A stretch of DNA of 64,000 bases from an uncultured Roseicyclus sp. (GTDB taxonomy: Bacteria; Pseudomonadota; Alphaproteobacteria; Rhodobacterales; Rhodobacteraceae), in assembly GCA_947489665.1 (NCBI GenBank), contig CANLEH010000002.1, forward strand, positions 124,001 through 188,000, in the 5' to 3' direction. Made by a program: the position numbers and the translations under genes. Positions 9,786-20,169 of the stretch are shown in pieces (within the stretch, counting starts at the first letter, position 1; the number at the start of each line of letters is the position of its first letter). The notes below the pieces were generated by a model that was given only the letters and a program-made list of their open reading frames with translations, had not been told where the DNA came from and searched no databases.

Positions 9786-11086
9786 TGGCGGCTCCGGCTG
9801 TGAAACAGGACGCGACCGAGGCGCGGATCGCCGGTTTGGCGATGCCCGATGGGGCAGGGTGGGCGCAAGACGCCCGCAAGGCGGCCTTGGCGCGTGTACG
9901 TGAGATGGGCCTGCCCACACGGCGGGACGAATATTGGCGCTATACCGATCCGGCGTCTCTCGTGCAGGCATCGGCGCCGCGCGCTGCGATCTTTGATGAT
10001 CGGGATGAGCCACCGGTTTTTGGCGATATCGACAAGCTGAATATCGTGTTTGTGGATGGCGTGTTTGATGCAGACCGCTCGGACCCGCTGGACATGGCCG
10101 GGTTGGAGATTGAACGCCTGTCTGATGCCACGGCGACCGACATTCACTGGGCGAAGGACCTCTATGGCGTGCGCGAGACCGCAGGCCAGGACCCCGTGGC
10201 GCGGCCCTTGGCGGCGCTGAACACAGCCTTTGCCAGCGATGGCATTGTGATCCGTGCGACGGGGAAGGCTGAAAAGCCTGTCTGCTTCATTTACCTGCAC
10301 CGGGACGAGACCTCGGACGCGATCCTGCATCATCTGGTGAAGGTGGAACCGGAGGCCGAGCTGACCATTCTTGAGGTCGGACCGGCGGCTGCGCGCTTCA
10401 ACAAGTGCATGGAGATCGACGTGGCCGACACGGGCGCGTTCCACCATGTCCGTGCACAGGGACGCGACCATGAACGCCGTGCGGCCACGCATATGTTTGC
10501 GCGGGTTGGGGCGGAGTCCCTCTACAAGAGCTTCACGCTGACCGCGAACGGCGTGATGACGCGCAATGAACATGTCATTGAGATCGTTGGTGATAATGCG
10601 TCGGCCCATGTGGCCGGGGCCGCGCTCGGCGATGGCAGAAACGCGTCGTTCCACCATGACGACACGGTTTTCATAACCCATGACGCGCTGAACGGCGAAA
10701 GCCGGCAGGTCTACAAGAAGGTCCTGCGCAACGGTGCGGAGGGCGTGTTCCAGGGCAAGATCCTTGTCAAGGAAGGCGCGCAGAAGACCGATGGCTACCA
10801 GATCAGCCAATCCCTGCTTCTGGATGATGACAGCAGCTTTCAGGCCAAGCCCGAGTTGGAAATCTACGCCGACGATGTGGCCTGTTCCCACGGCTCCACC
10901 ACTGGCGCGATTGACGAGACGGCGCTGTTTTACCTCCGCTCCCGCGGGGTGCCGACAGATATCGCGACGGACCTGCTCGTGATCGCGTTCCTGGCGGAAG
11001 CCATCGATGAAATCGAAAGCGAGGCACTGCGCGAGGACATCATCGCGCGGTTGATGCATTGGCTGGAGCGGCGCAGGCAGGGCTGA
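9785..11086 (+). CDS. sufD: Fe-S scaffold protein SufD
   Basis: A 433-residue paralogue of SufB and partner in the SufBC2D complex. Recognisable blocks are LPTRRDEYWRYTDPASL at the N-terminus, the central beta-helix, FQGKILVKEGAQKTDGYQ, and the C-terminal ACSHGSTTGAIDETALFYLRS, which carries the Cys-Ser-His segment conserved in SufD. The start ATG shares one base with the sufC stop. The length matches alphaproteobacterial SufD. Confidence 0.95.
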   Translation: MAAPAVKQDATEARIAGLAMPDGAGWAQDARKAALARVREMGLPTRRDEYWRYTDPASLVQASAPRAAIFDDRDEPPVFGDIDKLNIVFVDGVFDADRSDPLDMAGLEIERLSDATATDIHWAKDLYGVRETAGQDPVARPLAALNTAFASDGIVIRATGKAEKPVCFIYLHRDETSDAILHHLVKVEPEAELTILEVGPAAARFNKCMEIDVADTGAFHHVRAQGRDHERRAATHMFARVGAESLYKSFTLTANGVMTRNEHVIEIVGDNASAHVAGAALGDGRNASFHHDDTVFITHDALNGESRQVYKKVLRNGAEGVFQGKILVKEGAQKTDGYQISQSLLLDDDSSFQAKPELEIYADDVACSHGSTTGAIDETALFYLRSRGVPTDIATDLLVIAFLAEAIDEIESEALREDIIARLMHWLERRRQG

Positions 11087-11092
11087 CGCGGG

Positions 11093-11665
11093 ATGGCATT
11101 GGTCAACGATATCACCGGCTCCTACCGCCGCCCTCGCTCGGTTTTCGCCGGGCTGCTGGCGCGTGGGGCGGACGATAAGACGGGGCTCGTGTTCCTGCTT
11201 CTGGCCATGGCTTTGGGCTTTGTCTCGGAACTGCCCGGCGTCTCGCGCGATGCCAACCTGCCCAACCCCGAGCTTGAGGCCGCCATCGCGGCAGAACGCG
11301 ACGATGTGCGCCCGATCGAAGGCGTCGAAGTGCCTGAGGCCATGGTGGACGCCAAATTCAGCGCGCTTCTGTCCGCCGAGATCATGGTGTGGTTCCTGAT
11401 CCTGCCACTGGTCTTTTACGGCGTCGCGATGGTGGGCCATTTGGTGGCCAAACTGTTTGGGGGGAAGCCTGATACAACCGCCTCTCGCCTTGCGCTGTTC
11501 TGGGCGCTGGTCGTCGCGGTCCCGCTCAAGCTGTTCCATGGGCTCGTGGGTGGTATGATCGGCCCGGGGCCAGCCCTGACGGCCGTTGGCTTTTTGTGGT
11601 TCGCGCTTTTGATGTGGAACTGGTCGATGAACCTGCGCGTCGCCGGGTGGGAGGCGCGGGCATGA
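11093..11665 (+). CDS. YIP1-family-like membrane protein
   Basis: A 190-residue inner-membrane protein with about four spans (residues roughly 32-46, 96-120, 135-155 and 160-180) and the N-terminal motif SYRRPRSVFAGLLARG, a signature of the Yip1 domain proteins found in Rhodobacteraceae suf operons. Its role is unknown. It begins 7 bases after sufD and overlaps the next gene by four bases. Confidence 0.75.
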   Translation: MALVNDITGSYRRPRSVFAGLLARGADDKTGLVFLLLAMALGFVSELPGVSRDANLPNPELEAAIAAERDDVRPIEGVEVPEAMVDAKFSALLSAEIMVWFLILPLVFYGVAMVGHLVAKLFGGKPDTTASRLALFWALVVAVPLKLFHGLVGGMIGPGPALTAVGFLWFALLMWNWSMNLRVAGWEARA

Positions 11666-12257
11666 CCGACCTCCTGCGGCTTCCAACCCTTTTGAACATG
11701 GTGCGCGACACGATCTCGGACCCGCGTCGCGGGGCTGAGATGATCCTGTCGCTGAACCTGCCGCGGTCCGCACTCTGGTTGGCCTTTTCCTTGACCATCG
11801 TCTTTTCGATGATCCTTGGGCTGCTGGTGACCTTCGTTCTCGGGGCCCCTGAAGAGGGGCCGCTGACCGGCCAGACCCCTGTGGCCCTCGGCCTGATGCA
11901 GGGCGCCTTTCTGTTTCTTGCGGTCCATGCTGTCACCCATATCGGCCGCATCTTTGGCGGCACCGGCAGTTTTGAGGGGGCCTTGGCGCTGGTCACCTGG
12001 CTGCAGTTCATCTTCATCGTTCTGCAGGTCTTGCAACTGGCCGTGGCCCTGATCGCCCCACCGCTGGCGGCCGTGATCTCGCTGCTGGCCATTGTCCTTT
12101 TCTTCTGGCTGCTGAGCCATTTCATCACGGTGCTGCACGGCTTCACCTCCGTGGGGCAGGTCTTTGTGATGACGCTGCTGAGCTTCGTGGTCATCCTCTT
12201 CATCCTGAGCCTCGTTCTGACTTTGCTGGGACTGGGCCTTCCGACGGGAACACCGAC

Positions 12258-12261
<4 letters not shown>
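11662..12261 (+). CDS. YIP1-family-like membrane protein, second copy
   Basis: A 199-residue polytopic membrane protein with DTISDPRRGAEMILSL at the N-terminus (the same 'pre-span' motif position as its neighbour) and about five hydrophobic spans. The start ATG at 11662 is in an ATGA overlap with the upstream YIP1-like gene, and its own stop overlaps the sufS start. The pair therefore sits as a coupled unit between sufD and sufS. How a membrane pair serves cluster assembly is not known. Confidence 0.75.
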
Positions 12262-13481
<1,220 letters not shown>

Positions 13482-13819
13482 CCCTGTCTTTCACCTAGCC
13501 CGGTCTCCAAGCGCTCCCGCGTCTCCCTCGGCCTGACGGCCTCCGGGACTTGGGCGTGGCGCGCGGGGCGCGTGCCGACCAGCCGGCCCGCGCGTCCACC
13601 CGCGGGCACTTTTGCTGAGAGGCGCCTACCCGAAAGACCGTTGATGGCTATGGCACGGATCCTTCGCATCTTTGTTCCATGAAAATGCCCGCCGGAGGCG
13701 ATCCCGCCCTTGCCCACAAAGCCAACACATCAGTTCAGGGTCCCTTGGCGCCGCGCCGAAGGCGCGGCGCCCCCGGGCGACGGCGCAGCCGGCGCAATCC
13801 CTCGCGAGACACGTGCCAA
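13482..13819. repeat. intergenic region with hairpin element, copy D
   Basis: A 338-base stretch between convergent sufS and tetR. On the minus strand, 13698-13667 read CCTCCGGCGGGCATTTTCATG then GAACAAAGATG, the same element as at 3.6, 46.4 and 49.95 kb. A perfect 11-bp stem with a three-base loop (GGCGCCGCGCC-GAA-GGCGCGGCGCC) lies at 13747-13771 and could terminate or stabilise either transcript. Short open frames here have no coding character. Confidence 0.6.
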
Positions 13820-14437
13820 CTAAGTGTCTGGCGTGATCAGGCCCAAGCCACGCAAATAGATGCCGATGCCAGCCTCAAGCAAATCCTCGGGCGGGAAGGG
13901 CGCATTGGCCCCCGGGCGGCCGCGCGCAAACAGCTCCACCACGCCGTGGCTCATCGCCCAGATATGGGCGGAGAACATCGACGGCGGCGGCCGTTTTTCG
14001 GGCGGGATATGGGCCGACAGTGCCTCTGCCGCGCGCTCAAGCACATCGCGGGATTTGTTGGCGGCGGCGGCCAGCTCAGGCGTGGCATTGGCGGATGTCC
14101 CGGACTCAAACATGGCCATGTAATGGCCGGGAAATTTGCGCGCGAAGGCCAGGTAGGCGCGGCCTGTGGCCTCAAACGCCGCAAGCGCGGTGGGTTGGCC
14201 ACCGTTATAAGCGTGGTTCATCAGATCCGCGAAAATCTCATGGCCCTGCCGCGCACATTCCGCGATCAGGTCTTCACGGCCCTCGAAATGCCGATAGACA
14301 GCCGCTGGCGTCACGCCCGCATTCTTCGCCGCCTCCGACAGGGTAAACCCCGTCGGGCCCTTCGCCTCAATCAGGCGCAGGGCGGCATCCACAAGCGCCT
14401 GCTTGAGATTGCCGTGATGATAGCCGCGCTTGGGCAT
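13820..14437 (-). CDS. TetR-family transcriptional regulator
   Basis: A 205-residue repressor with an N-terminal helix-turn-helix (FTLSEAAKNAGVTPAAVYRHF, about residues 31-50) and a C-terminal ligand/dimer domain of the WHG type (RAYLAFARKFPGHYMAMFES). The start is ATG at 14437 ([16 protein letters not shown]), which shares one base with the stop of ppk2, so it is co-transcribed with the polyphosphate kinase and translationally coupled. The ligand is unknown; the arrangement suggests that it responds to a state linked to polyphosphate or nucleotide level, which is inference only. Confidence 0.86.
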   Translation of the reverse strand: MPKRGYHHGNLKQALVDAALRLIEAKGPTGFTLSEAAKNAGVTPAAVYRHFEGREDLIAECARQGHEIFADLMNHAYNGGQPTALAAFEATGRAYLAFARKFPGHYMAMFESGTSANATPELAAAANKSRDVLERAAEALSAHIPPEKRPPPSMFSAHIWAMSHGVVELFARGRPGANAPFPPEDLLEAGIGIYLRGLGLITPDT

Positions 14438-15324
14438 TACTTGGCCACATGCCCCGGGTCGGACCACATATCGGGCGCGCCGGTGATCGCCGGGTCGGGT
14501 GCGCCGACCACATCGTCATTCTTCCCATCGTAATCCAAGCCTTGCAGAACCGCCCGGATCACGGCCAGCCGCGCGCGGCGTTTGTCGTCGGATCGGATGA
14601 CCGTCCAGGGCGCGGCTGTGGTATGCGAACGTTCGAGCGTCTCGGCAATCGCCTCAGAATAGGCATCCCAACGCTGCAAGCCTTCGACGTCGATCCAGCT
14701 GAGCTTCCACTGCTTCAGCTGATCGCCCTCGCGGTCCAGAAAGCGGCGCAGCTGTTCAGCCCGGCCCACATTCAGCCAGATCTTGGTGAGGTGGATGCCG
14801 TCCTGCACCAGCGTGGACTCGAACCCCGGAAGCTGCGCGAAGAACGTCTCACGCTGTGCATCGGTGCAGAATTCAAACACCTTCTCCACCACGCCCCGAT
14901 TGTACCAGGACCGGTCAAACAGGCGAATTTCACCGGCGGCGGGCAGGTGCTGGACATAGCGCTGGAAATACCATTGTCCGGCTTCGCGTTCCGTGGGTTT
15001 GGACAGCGCAACAACACCGGCCGCACGCGGGTTGAGGTTTTCGCGGATCCGTTTGATTGCACCGCCTTTGCCAGCGGCATCGCGCCCCTCGAACACCACG
15101 GCGACGCGCGCGCCGGTCTCCCGCGTCCAGGCGAGCATCTTGACCAGTTCGATCTGCAAGGCCGCCAGCTGATCCTCGTACTCCGCGCGCTTCATCCGCT
15201 TTTCATACGGATAGGACTGGTCGAGGACTCGGTTCTTCTCGGCACTTTCGATCTGATCGCGCACCCAATCGGGGGCAAGGTCGTCGAAATAGGCGCTGAT
15301 GGCGCCGACATGTTTGTTGCTCAT
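14437..15324 (-). CDS. ppk2: polyphosphate kinase 2
   Basis: A 295-residue PPK2-family enzyme that transfers phosphate between polyphosphate and nucleotides. The P-loop is GRDAAGKG (residues 80-87), preceded by VAVVFE; the Walker B/lid region is FDRSWYNR (136-143) followed by [10 protein letters not shown]. It is a single-domain (class I-like) protein of normal length. It is the first gene of a two-gene unit with the downstream tetR gene (stop and start overlap at 14437). Confidence 0.9.
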   Translation of the reverse strand: MSNKHVGAISAYFDDLAPDWVRDQIESAEKNRVLDQSYPYEKRMKRAEYEDQLAALQIELVKMLAWTRETGARVAVVFEGRDAAGKGGAIKRIRENLNPRAAGVVALSKPTEREAGQWYFQRYVQHLPAAGEIRLFDRSWYNRGVVEKVFEFCTDAQRETFFAQLPGFESTLVQDGIHLTKIWLNVGRAEQLRRFLDREGDQLKQWKLSWIDVEGLQRWDAYSEAIAETLERSHTTAAPWTVIRSDDKRRARLAVIRAVLQGLDYDGKNDDVVGAPDPAITGAPDMWSDPGHVAK

Positions 15325-15396
15325 GGGTTTGCCCGCCTCTGAGGGGATCGCATGGCTGCGAATGTTATTCCCTATTACATTAGGGACTTGTGGGGC

Positions 15397-16365
15397 TTAA
15401 CGCAAACCCGACGCGGCGTTCAGGCGGTCAATGGCATCTTCCACGGCTTGCGGATCGGCGTGGTGCGGCATGTGGCCAACGCCTTCCATCACCACCAAAT
15501 TCGCATCCGGTATCGCGCGCGAAAGCGGCTCGGAATGAATGGCAAGCGGCACGACGATATCCGCATCACCGTGAAGAAGCTCGGTGGGTACCGAGATATC
15601 GGGGTAGCGCGGCACCATGGCCTGGATCTGAGGCAGAAGGCGCGTGCGTTGGCGGGCATTTTCCAGCAGCGAGAAGCGGCGCAGGATCAGGCCGGTGCCG
15701 TAATGGGCCTCGTACCCCTCGGGCTCGGATTGTGGGGAGAAGGTGCCGGCAATGGCGTCCGACACAGTGTCATCCGGCACCCAGGCCGAGATCAGGGCCG
15801 CCATGATCGGGCCGGTCACGGGGTTGCCAAGCAGGGTGTAGTAAAGGCCCTGACCGCCCTCCCACGGGTTTGACGCGCCAGCCAGCACCAAAAGCCCGCT
15901 GATCTGATCCGGGTGATAGACGGCCCAGGCCAATGCAACGGAGCCGCCGTAGGAATGGCCCGCAACGATTGGCGTCTCCGCGCCAAGCGCTTTCGATGCG
16001 GCAACAAGCACATAGGCCTGCTCTTCCGCCGTGGCATTGCGCCCGAGCATGTCGGTATAGCCCAAACCGGGCCGGTCGAAGGCCAGAACGCGGTAACGGT
16101 CGGACAAGCGCTCGATCATGTCGAAGGTCCAGTCATGCACATTGCCAGACGCGCCGTGGATCAACACCACTGCCGGGGCATCGCGGGGCCCTTCATCGAC
16201 GCAATGCACCTGAATCGGATCCCCGCCGCGTGGGTTCGTCACAGCAACGAATTGCCCGACGGGCGGGTATTCAGCCTCTGTCGCCGCCTCCCGTGCGTTC
16301 GACCGCCAGAGCGTCACAACCGTCAATACTGCGAGGAGGGCCGCGAGCCCGAGGAGGAGTTTCAT
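15397..16365 (-). CDS. alpha/beta hydrolase with N-terminal membrane anchor
   Basis: A 322-residue hydrolase starting at ATG 16365 ([17 protein letters not shown]), where the first 18 residues form a signal anchor or signal peptide. The catalytic set is visible: [14 protein letters not shown] (oxyanion), nucleophile [11 protein letters not shown], acid in [12 protein letters not shown] and His in [11 protein letters not shown]. The start lies inside the metA stop (ATGA), so it is coupled to metA. It could be an acyl hydrolase or haloperoxidase-like enzyme; the substrate is unknown, and the link to methionine synthesis is positional only. Confidence 0.83.
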   Translation of the reverse strand: MKLLLGLAALLAVLTVVTLWRSNAREAATEAEYPPVGQFVAVTNPRGGDPIQVHCVDEGPRDAPAVVLIHGASGNVHDWTFDMIERLSDRYRVLAFDRPGLGYTDMLGRNATAEEQAYVLVAASKALGAETPIVAGHSYGGSVALAWAVYHPDQISGLLVLAGASNPWEGGQGLYYTLLGNPVTGPIMAALISAWVPDDTVSDAIAGTFSPQSEPEGYEAHYGTGLILRRFSLLENARQRTRLLPQIQAMVPRYPDISVPTELLHGDADIVVPLAIHSEPLSRAIPDANLVVMEGVGHMPHHADPQAVEDAIDRLNAASGLR

Positions 16366-17303
16366 TTCCGCAAATCCGTGCTCGCCAAACCGATCTGGTC
16401 CATATCGTAAGGCGTGGTCAGATAAAGCTCGGACACCCAATTGCCATAAAGCAGATGTGCATGGCTGCGCCAGCGGTTCATCGGGTCGCGCGCCGGATCG
16501 TCACCGGGATAGTAGTTCACCGGCACGTTGATCGGCGTGCCCGCATCTACATCGCGGTCATATTCCTGCTTCAGCGTGTCGCTGTCATATTCGAAATGGT
16601 TGAAGACATAGAGCGCACGGTGGGCCGTATCCTCGACCAGGGCCGGGCCAACTTCCTCAGAGGAAATCAGGGTGGTCATGCCCGCCGCTTCCATCTCGGC
16701 GCGCTGCATCTCTGTCCAGCGGCTGACCGGCATCAGAACGTCGTCGGAAAAGCCACGCAGGTAGGGGGAGGCGGGGGCGAGGTTCTGGTGCCGGAAGCAG
16801 CCGAAGGCCTTCGCGTCCAGCATGTGCTTGGGCACGCCGTGGAAGTGGTAGGCCATCGCCATGCCACCCCAGCAGATGCCAAAGGTGGAATGCACATTGG
16901 TCTGCGTCCAATCCATCACGCGGGTCAGCTCATCCCAATACGTGACATCCTCGAAGGCCAAATGCTCGATCGGGGCGCCGGTGATCAGGAGGCCGTCGAA
17001 CTTCTCACCCGTCGCTTCAACCTCCGAGAACGGACGGTAAAACTCGGCCATATGCTCGGACGAGGTGTTCTTCGTCTCATGCTCGGACATGCGGATGAGC
17101 GAGAATTCGATCTGCAGGGGCGAGGCCCCGATCAGACGGGCGAATTGCGTCTCGGTCTGGATCTTCTTGGGCATCAGGTTCAACAACCCGATGCGCAAGG
17201 GTCGAATGTCCTGCTTGGACGCGCTGTCTTCCGGCATGACCATGACCCCCTCGCGGGAGAGGACATCATAGGCGGGCAGGCTATCGGGCAATTTGATGGG
17301 CAT
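16362..17303 (-). CDS. metA: homoserine O-acyltransferase MetA (predicted acetyl-CoA user)
   Basis: A 313-residue enzyme that acylates homoserine, the first committed step to methionine. The N-terminus [15 protein letters not shown] and [19 protein letters not shown] are characteristic; the nucleophile is Cys144 in FGICWGGMA, and the His/Glu pair is in the NHFEYD region. The residue equivalent to E. coli Gly111, in the ITGAPIE segment, is Glu113. A Gly-to-Glu change at this site is known to shift MetA from succinyl-CoA to acetyl-CoA, so this protein probably makes O-acetylhomoserine (metAA). No SAM-II-type leader is seen in the 32-base gap before it. Confidence 0.92.
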   Translation of the reverse strand: MPIKLPDSLPAYDVLSREGVMVMPEDSASKQDIRPLRIGLLNLMPKKIQTETQFARLIGASPLQIEFSLIRMSEHETKNTSSEHMAEFYRPFSEVEATGEKFDGLLITGAPIEHLAFEDVTYWDELTRVMDWTQTNVHSTFGICWGGMAMAYHFHGVPKHMLDAKAFGCFRHQNLAPASPYLRGFSDDVLMPVSRWTEMQRAEMEAAGMTTLISSEEVGPALVEDTAHRALYVFNHFEYDSDTLKQEYDRDVDAGTPINVPVNYYPGDDPARDPMNRWRSHAHLLYGNWVSELYLTTPYDMDQIGLASTDLRK

Positions 17304-17335
17304 GGGACCGGATACGTTTGTCTGGGAGGCCGGAG

Positions 17336-18214
17336 TTAAGCCTTCGCGGCGGCGGTGCCAAGGGCCGTGGCGATCATCTCTTCGGCATCGGCGGCATCGC
17401 GTATGGTTTCGACATCAGCCGCTGTGACCGTCACACCCCAATGGTGCGCCATTGCTTCATAAAGCGGCGCGCGGTGGTGAATGACCTTCGAGAAGGCGTA
17501 GACGGCAAAGGCATCGGGATCCACAGACGCCTCGCTTTCCCCACTTTCGTGCAGATAGGCCTGCCACAGCGCATCCAACATGTCAGGCTGGTAGTAGATC
17601 GGCTTGGGATGTGACTTGAAGCGCCGGATCAGCTCGGCCTCATGGCCGTCGGGGCTTTCGATCCAGACCATCAGCGTGTTGCACGAAAGCGCTGTCAAAA
17701 CCTCATCCTGGGGATCGGTTGGGGCGACAACCTCGCAAATTGATCCGCCAGTGTCGCAGATGAAATTGGCGTATCCGTAAAGCGTTTGCGCGCGGTGGAT
17801 GAAAGGAACGGTGTCGAGCAGCGCGTTGACCTCGGCCCGGCGGTGCAGGGCCTGGCGGCGCTTGTACTCTTCAAACGGCAAGCCCCCTTTGGCCGGGTTG
17901 CCGGGCTTTCCCAGATAGGTCGACAGGGGCGCCAGATTGCCGAACGCGATGTTGGAGCCGATGTAGATCGAGTCCGACCGGAACAGATCCGCCAGGAACG
18001 GCACCTGCATGGCCTGCGCCTTGAGGTTGTCGGTGATATGTTCGCCCATATAGGCGGTGCCGATGCGGTAATCGACCGAGTAGTGGAACCAATCGCCCGC
18101 ATCGCGCAGCTTGTTCGACAGCACGGTCTTGCCAAGGCCGGACATACCAAAGACCGCGACGCGCTTTTGCGGCGCATCGCGAAAGGCGGCGGGGCTGTCA
18201 TAGAGCAGTTTCAT
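17336..18214 (-). CDS. P-loop ATPase upstream of metA
   Basis: A 292-residue soluble protein with a clear Walker A motif, [18 protein letters not shown] (residues about 19-36), and a possible Walker B ([11 protein letters not shown]). There is no membrane segment. It is the first gene of the ATPase-metA-hydrolase unit, with 32 bases between its stop and metA. I recognise it as a conserved Rhodobacteraceae ATPase of unknown role; [14 protein letters not shown] and [13 protein letters not shown] look like substrate-site segments of a kinase-like fold, but a reaction cannot be assigned. Confidence 0.72.
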   Translation of the reverse strand: MKLLYDSPAAFRDAPQKRVAVFGMSGLGKTVLSNKLRDAGDWFHYSVDYRIGTAYMGEHITDNLKAQAMQVPFLADLFRSDSIYIGSNIAFGNLAPLSTYLGKPGNPAKGGLPFEEYKRRQALHRRAEVNALLDTVPFIHRAQTLYGYANFICDTGGSICEVVAPTDPQDEVLTALSCNTLMVWIESPDGHEAELIRRFKSHPKPIYYQPDMLDALWQAYLHESGESEASVDPDAFAVYAFSKVIHHRAPLYEAMAHHWGVTVTAADVETIRDAADAEEMIATALGTAAAKA

Positions 18215-18265
18215 GGACGCAGGCTTGCCACGGGCACATGGCCCGAAGCAAGCGGTGTCAGACCC

Positions 18266-18640
18266 TTAGCGGTACCAGACGCCCTGGTTATAGGCTTGGC
18301 CGGCATGCACGACCCGCGATTGCTGGCGCAGGTAATAGCCCTGGTTCTGGTAGAACAGGTTGCGCTGCACAAAGGCGCTGTCAGACATCGCGTGGTGCGT
18401 CGCCCAATTGTTCACGCCCCCCGGCGCGGGGGCGAACGTCGCGTGGTAGTGGACTTGTCCGTTGATCACGGCGGCGTCCACCTGGATCGGCACGAGGGGC
18501 TGATAGAAGCCTTCGTCGAAGAAATACTGGTAGTCGTGATGGGGCAGCCAGCCGGTGGTGTTTTGTTGCGCCGTTGAGGCGGTGGTCGCAGCAAAGGTCA
18601 ACGCCAGGGCGGCCAGGGCAGAAAGGAAAATGGATTTCAT
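18266..18640 (-). CDS. small secreted protein, bacterial tandem-repeat-domain-like
   Basis: A 124-residue protein with a signal peptide (KSIFLSALAALALTFAATTA, cleavage near STAQQ). The mature part has one unit of the pattern 'G-F...V.GQV.Y.A.F.P...WATHH.MSD..F......NQGYYLR', resembling the bacterial tandem repeat domain family (BTRD1) of secreted proteins. The ATG at 18640 is preferred to the GTG at 18652. It is a paralogue of the adjacent 18680-19060 gene, 39 bases upstream. Confidence 0.68.
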   Translation of the reverse strand: MKSIFLSALAALALTFAATTASTAQQNTTGWLPHHDYQYFFDEGFYQPLVPIQVDAAVINGQVHYHATFAPAPGGVNNWATHHAMSDSAFVQRNLFYQNQGYYLRQQSRVVHAGQAYNQGVWYR

Positions 18641-18679
18641 GGAGTATCTCACTTCAAGTGTAACGGAAAAGGAAAGGGA

Positions 18680-19060
18680 TCAGCGCAGCCAGATGGCTTG
18701 ATTGGCCACGCGGCCCGATGAGCTGACGAAGCGTTGATGGTGGCTCAGCCGATAGCCTTGCGAGCGGTATTGCTGATCGCGCTGCTGGAAAGAGGCATCA
18801 GACAGCCCATGGTGCGTGGCCCATCCGACGCCCGGCGGCAGGGGGTCAAAGTTGGCGAAATAGTAGATCTGTCCGTGGAATTCCGCCGCCTCCAGATAGG
18901 TCAGCAGAAGCCCGCGCCCTTGCACCTGGGACTGGAAATATTGCTGGTATTGCCCGCTGGTCATCCACTCGGTGGTGACGGTTTGGGCGTGCAGGGCGGT
19001 TGGCGGGGACGTTGCCGTCAAAAGCGCGGCGAAGAGACCCGCCGTTAGATGGAGTTTCAT
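18680..19060 (-). CDS. small secreted protein, paralogue of the downstream gene
   Basis: A 126-residue protein with signal peptide (KLHLTAGLFAALLTATSPPT, cleavage after LHAQ). The mature domain has YFQSQVQGRGLLLTYLEAAE, FHGQIYYFANFDPLPPG, WATHHGLSDASFQQRDQQY and SQGYRLSHHQRF, which align in order with the neighbour's blocks (GQVHYHATFAPAPGG, WATHHAMSDSAF, NQGYYLRQQSR). The pair is a tandem duplication with considerable divergence. Function unknown; the export signal indicates a periplasmic or extracellular role. Confidence 0.68.
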   Translation of the reverse strand: MKLHLTAGLFAALLTATSPPTALHAQTVTTEWMTSGQYQQYFQSQVQGRGLLLTYLEAAEFHGQIYYFANFDPLPPGVGWATHHGLSDASFQQRDQQYRSQGYRLSHHQRFVSSSGRVANQAIWLR

Positions 19061-19150
19061 AAATTTCGTCTTTCAAAATCTGGTTAAGGGGCAGCCCACC
19101 GTTCCCGGTAAGCTTACGCAGCGTCAGCGCCTGCGCCAAGAAAAATCGCC

Positions 19151-20056
19151 TTAACCCTTGCGCAGGGCCGCAAAAATTCGGCCATCGATCAAGATCAGCC
19201 CGATCGCCAGCAAGCCAAAGCCCGCAAAGGCAGAGGGCGCCAAACGCTCCCCCAAGACCAGCGCCCCCAGCACAATCGCCACCGGCGGGATCAGCAGCGT
19301 GACGAGCATCGCATTGCCGGACCCCGCCAGTGCTATGATCCGGTAATAGAGCAGATAGGCGAACGCCGTACCAATCACCCCGAAATAGAGGATTGCAGCC
19401 CATGTCGCGGGCAGGGTGGGCACCTGCGGCACGCCGTCGATGACGAAGGCCACCGGCAGGATGATCAGGCTGGCACCAGTCAACATCCCCGCGGCCGAGA
19501 CCTGCGGCGGCAGGTCCGACATGGTCTTTCGCGCCCAGGCCGCGGCAAACGCGTAGGAGATTGTGCCCCCAATCACCGCCAGTTGCGCAAGAGAGCGGAT
19601 GTCGAATTGCCGGAAGCTGTCGAGGCCAATGGCGACGGCCACGCCGAAAAAGGCCACCAGAACGCCAATGCCCTTGCGCAACGTCAGCCGCTCATCCGCA
19701 AAGACCATCGCGGCGACAAGAACGCCGAAGATGGCCGTGCCCGCATTGAAGATGGAGGTAAGACCCGTCTCGATAAACTGCTGGCCCCAGGCCATGAAAC
19801 CAAAGGGGATGACGTTGTTCAGAAGTCCCATGACCAGAAACGCGCCCCAGATGCGCGGGTCGCGTGGGATGGGAAGGCGGCGGATCAGGACATAGGACCA
19901 AAGGATCAGACACGCCCAGATGACGCGGTGGGCGACGAGGGTGAGGAAAGGCAGCTCTTCAAGCCCGACTTTGATCGCCAGAAACGATGCCCCCCAGATG
20001 GCGCCAAGTGCGGCCATAAGGGCCCAGGCATGGGTGCTTACGGAGGTTTGAGTCAT
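19151..20056 (-). CDS. EamA-family (drug/metabolite superfamily) transporter
   Basis: A 301-residue inner-membrane protein with ten hydrophobic spans arranged as two five-span EamA repeats. Typical blocks are GAIWGASFLAIKVGLEELP in the first span, a repeat junction near residue 150, and ALVLGERLAPSAFAGFGLL before the last spans. It exports or imports an unidentified small metabolite. A strong terminator lies in the 113-base gap upstream (20118-20150) and belongs to the porin gene, so this gene needs its own promoter. Confidence 0.85.
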   Translation of the reverse strand: MTQTSVSTHAWALMAALGAIWGASFLAIKVGLEELPFLTLVAHRVIWACLILWSYVLIRRLPIPRDPRIWGAFLVMGLLNNVIPFGFMAWGQQFIETGLTSIFNAGTAIFGVLVAAMVFADERLTLRKGIGVLVAFFGVAVAIGLDSFRQFDIRSLAQLAVIGGTISYAFAAAWARKTMSDLPPQVSAAGMLTGASLIILPVAFVIDGVPQVPTLPATWAAILYFGVIGTAFAYLLYYRIIALAGSGNAMLVTLLIPPVAIVLGALVLGERLAPSAFAGFGLLAIGLILIDGRIFAALRKG

Positions 20057-20117
20057 GGGGCTGGTCTATGCGGGCGAGTTGTCGCGCGCGACCCGGAACG
20101 TGCTGGATGCGCAAAGA

Positions 20118-20150
20118 AAAACCCCGCGGCCTCAGGGCGCGCGGGGTTTT
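20118..20150 (-). terminator. rho-independent terminator of the FadL-like gene
   Basis: A perfect 11-bp stem AAAACCCCGCG / CGCGGGGTTTT with an 11-base loop lies 20-52 bases after the stop of the 20170-21291 gene. The A/T ends of the stem provide a T-run in either direction. Confidence 0.85.
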
Positions 20151-20169
20151 CGATTTCTAGATCAGGAGA

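Noticed and set aside
7803-10013. 736-codon open frame on the minus strand
   Set aside because: It lies opposite methyltransferase, pyruvyl transferase, sufC and sufD genes that all have clear motifs; composition is that of a shadow frame.
9755-11773. 672-codon open frame on the minus strand
   Set aside because: Antisense to sufD and the first YIP1-like gene, with no recognisable domain or start signal.
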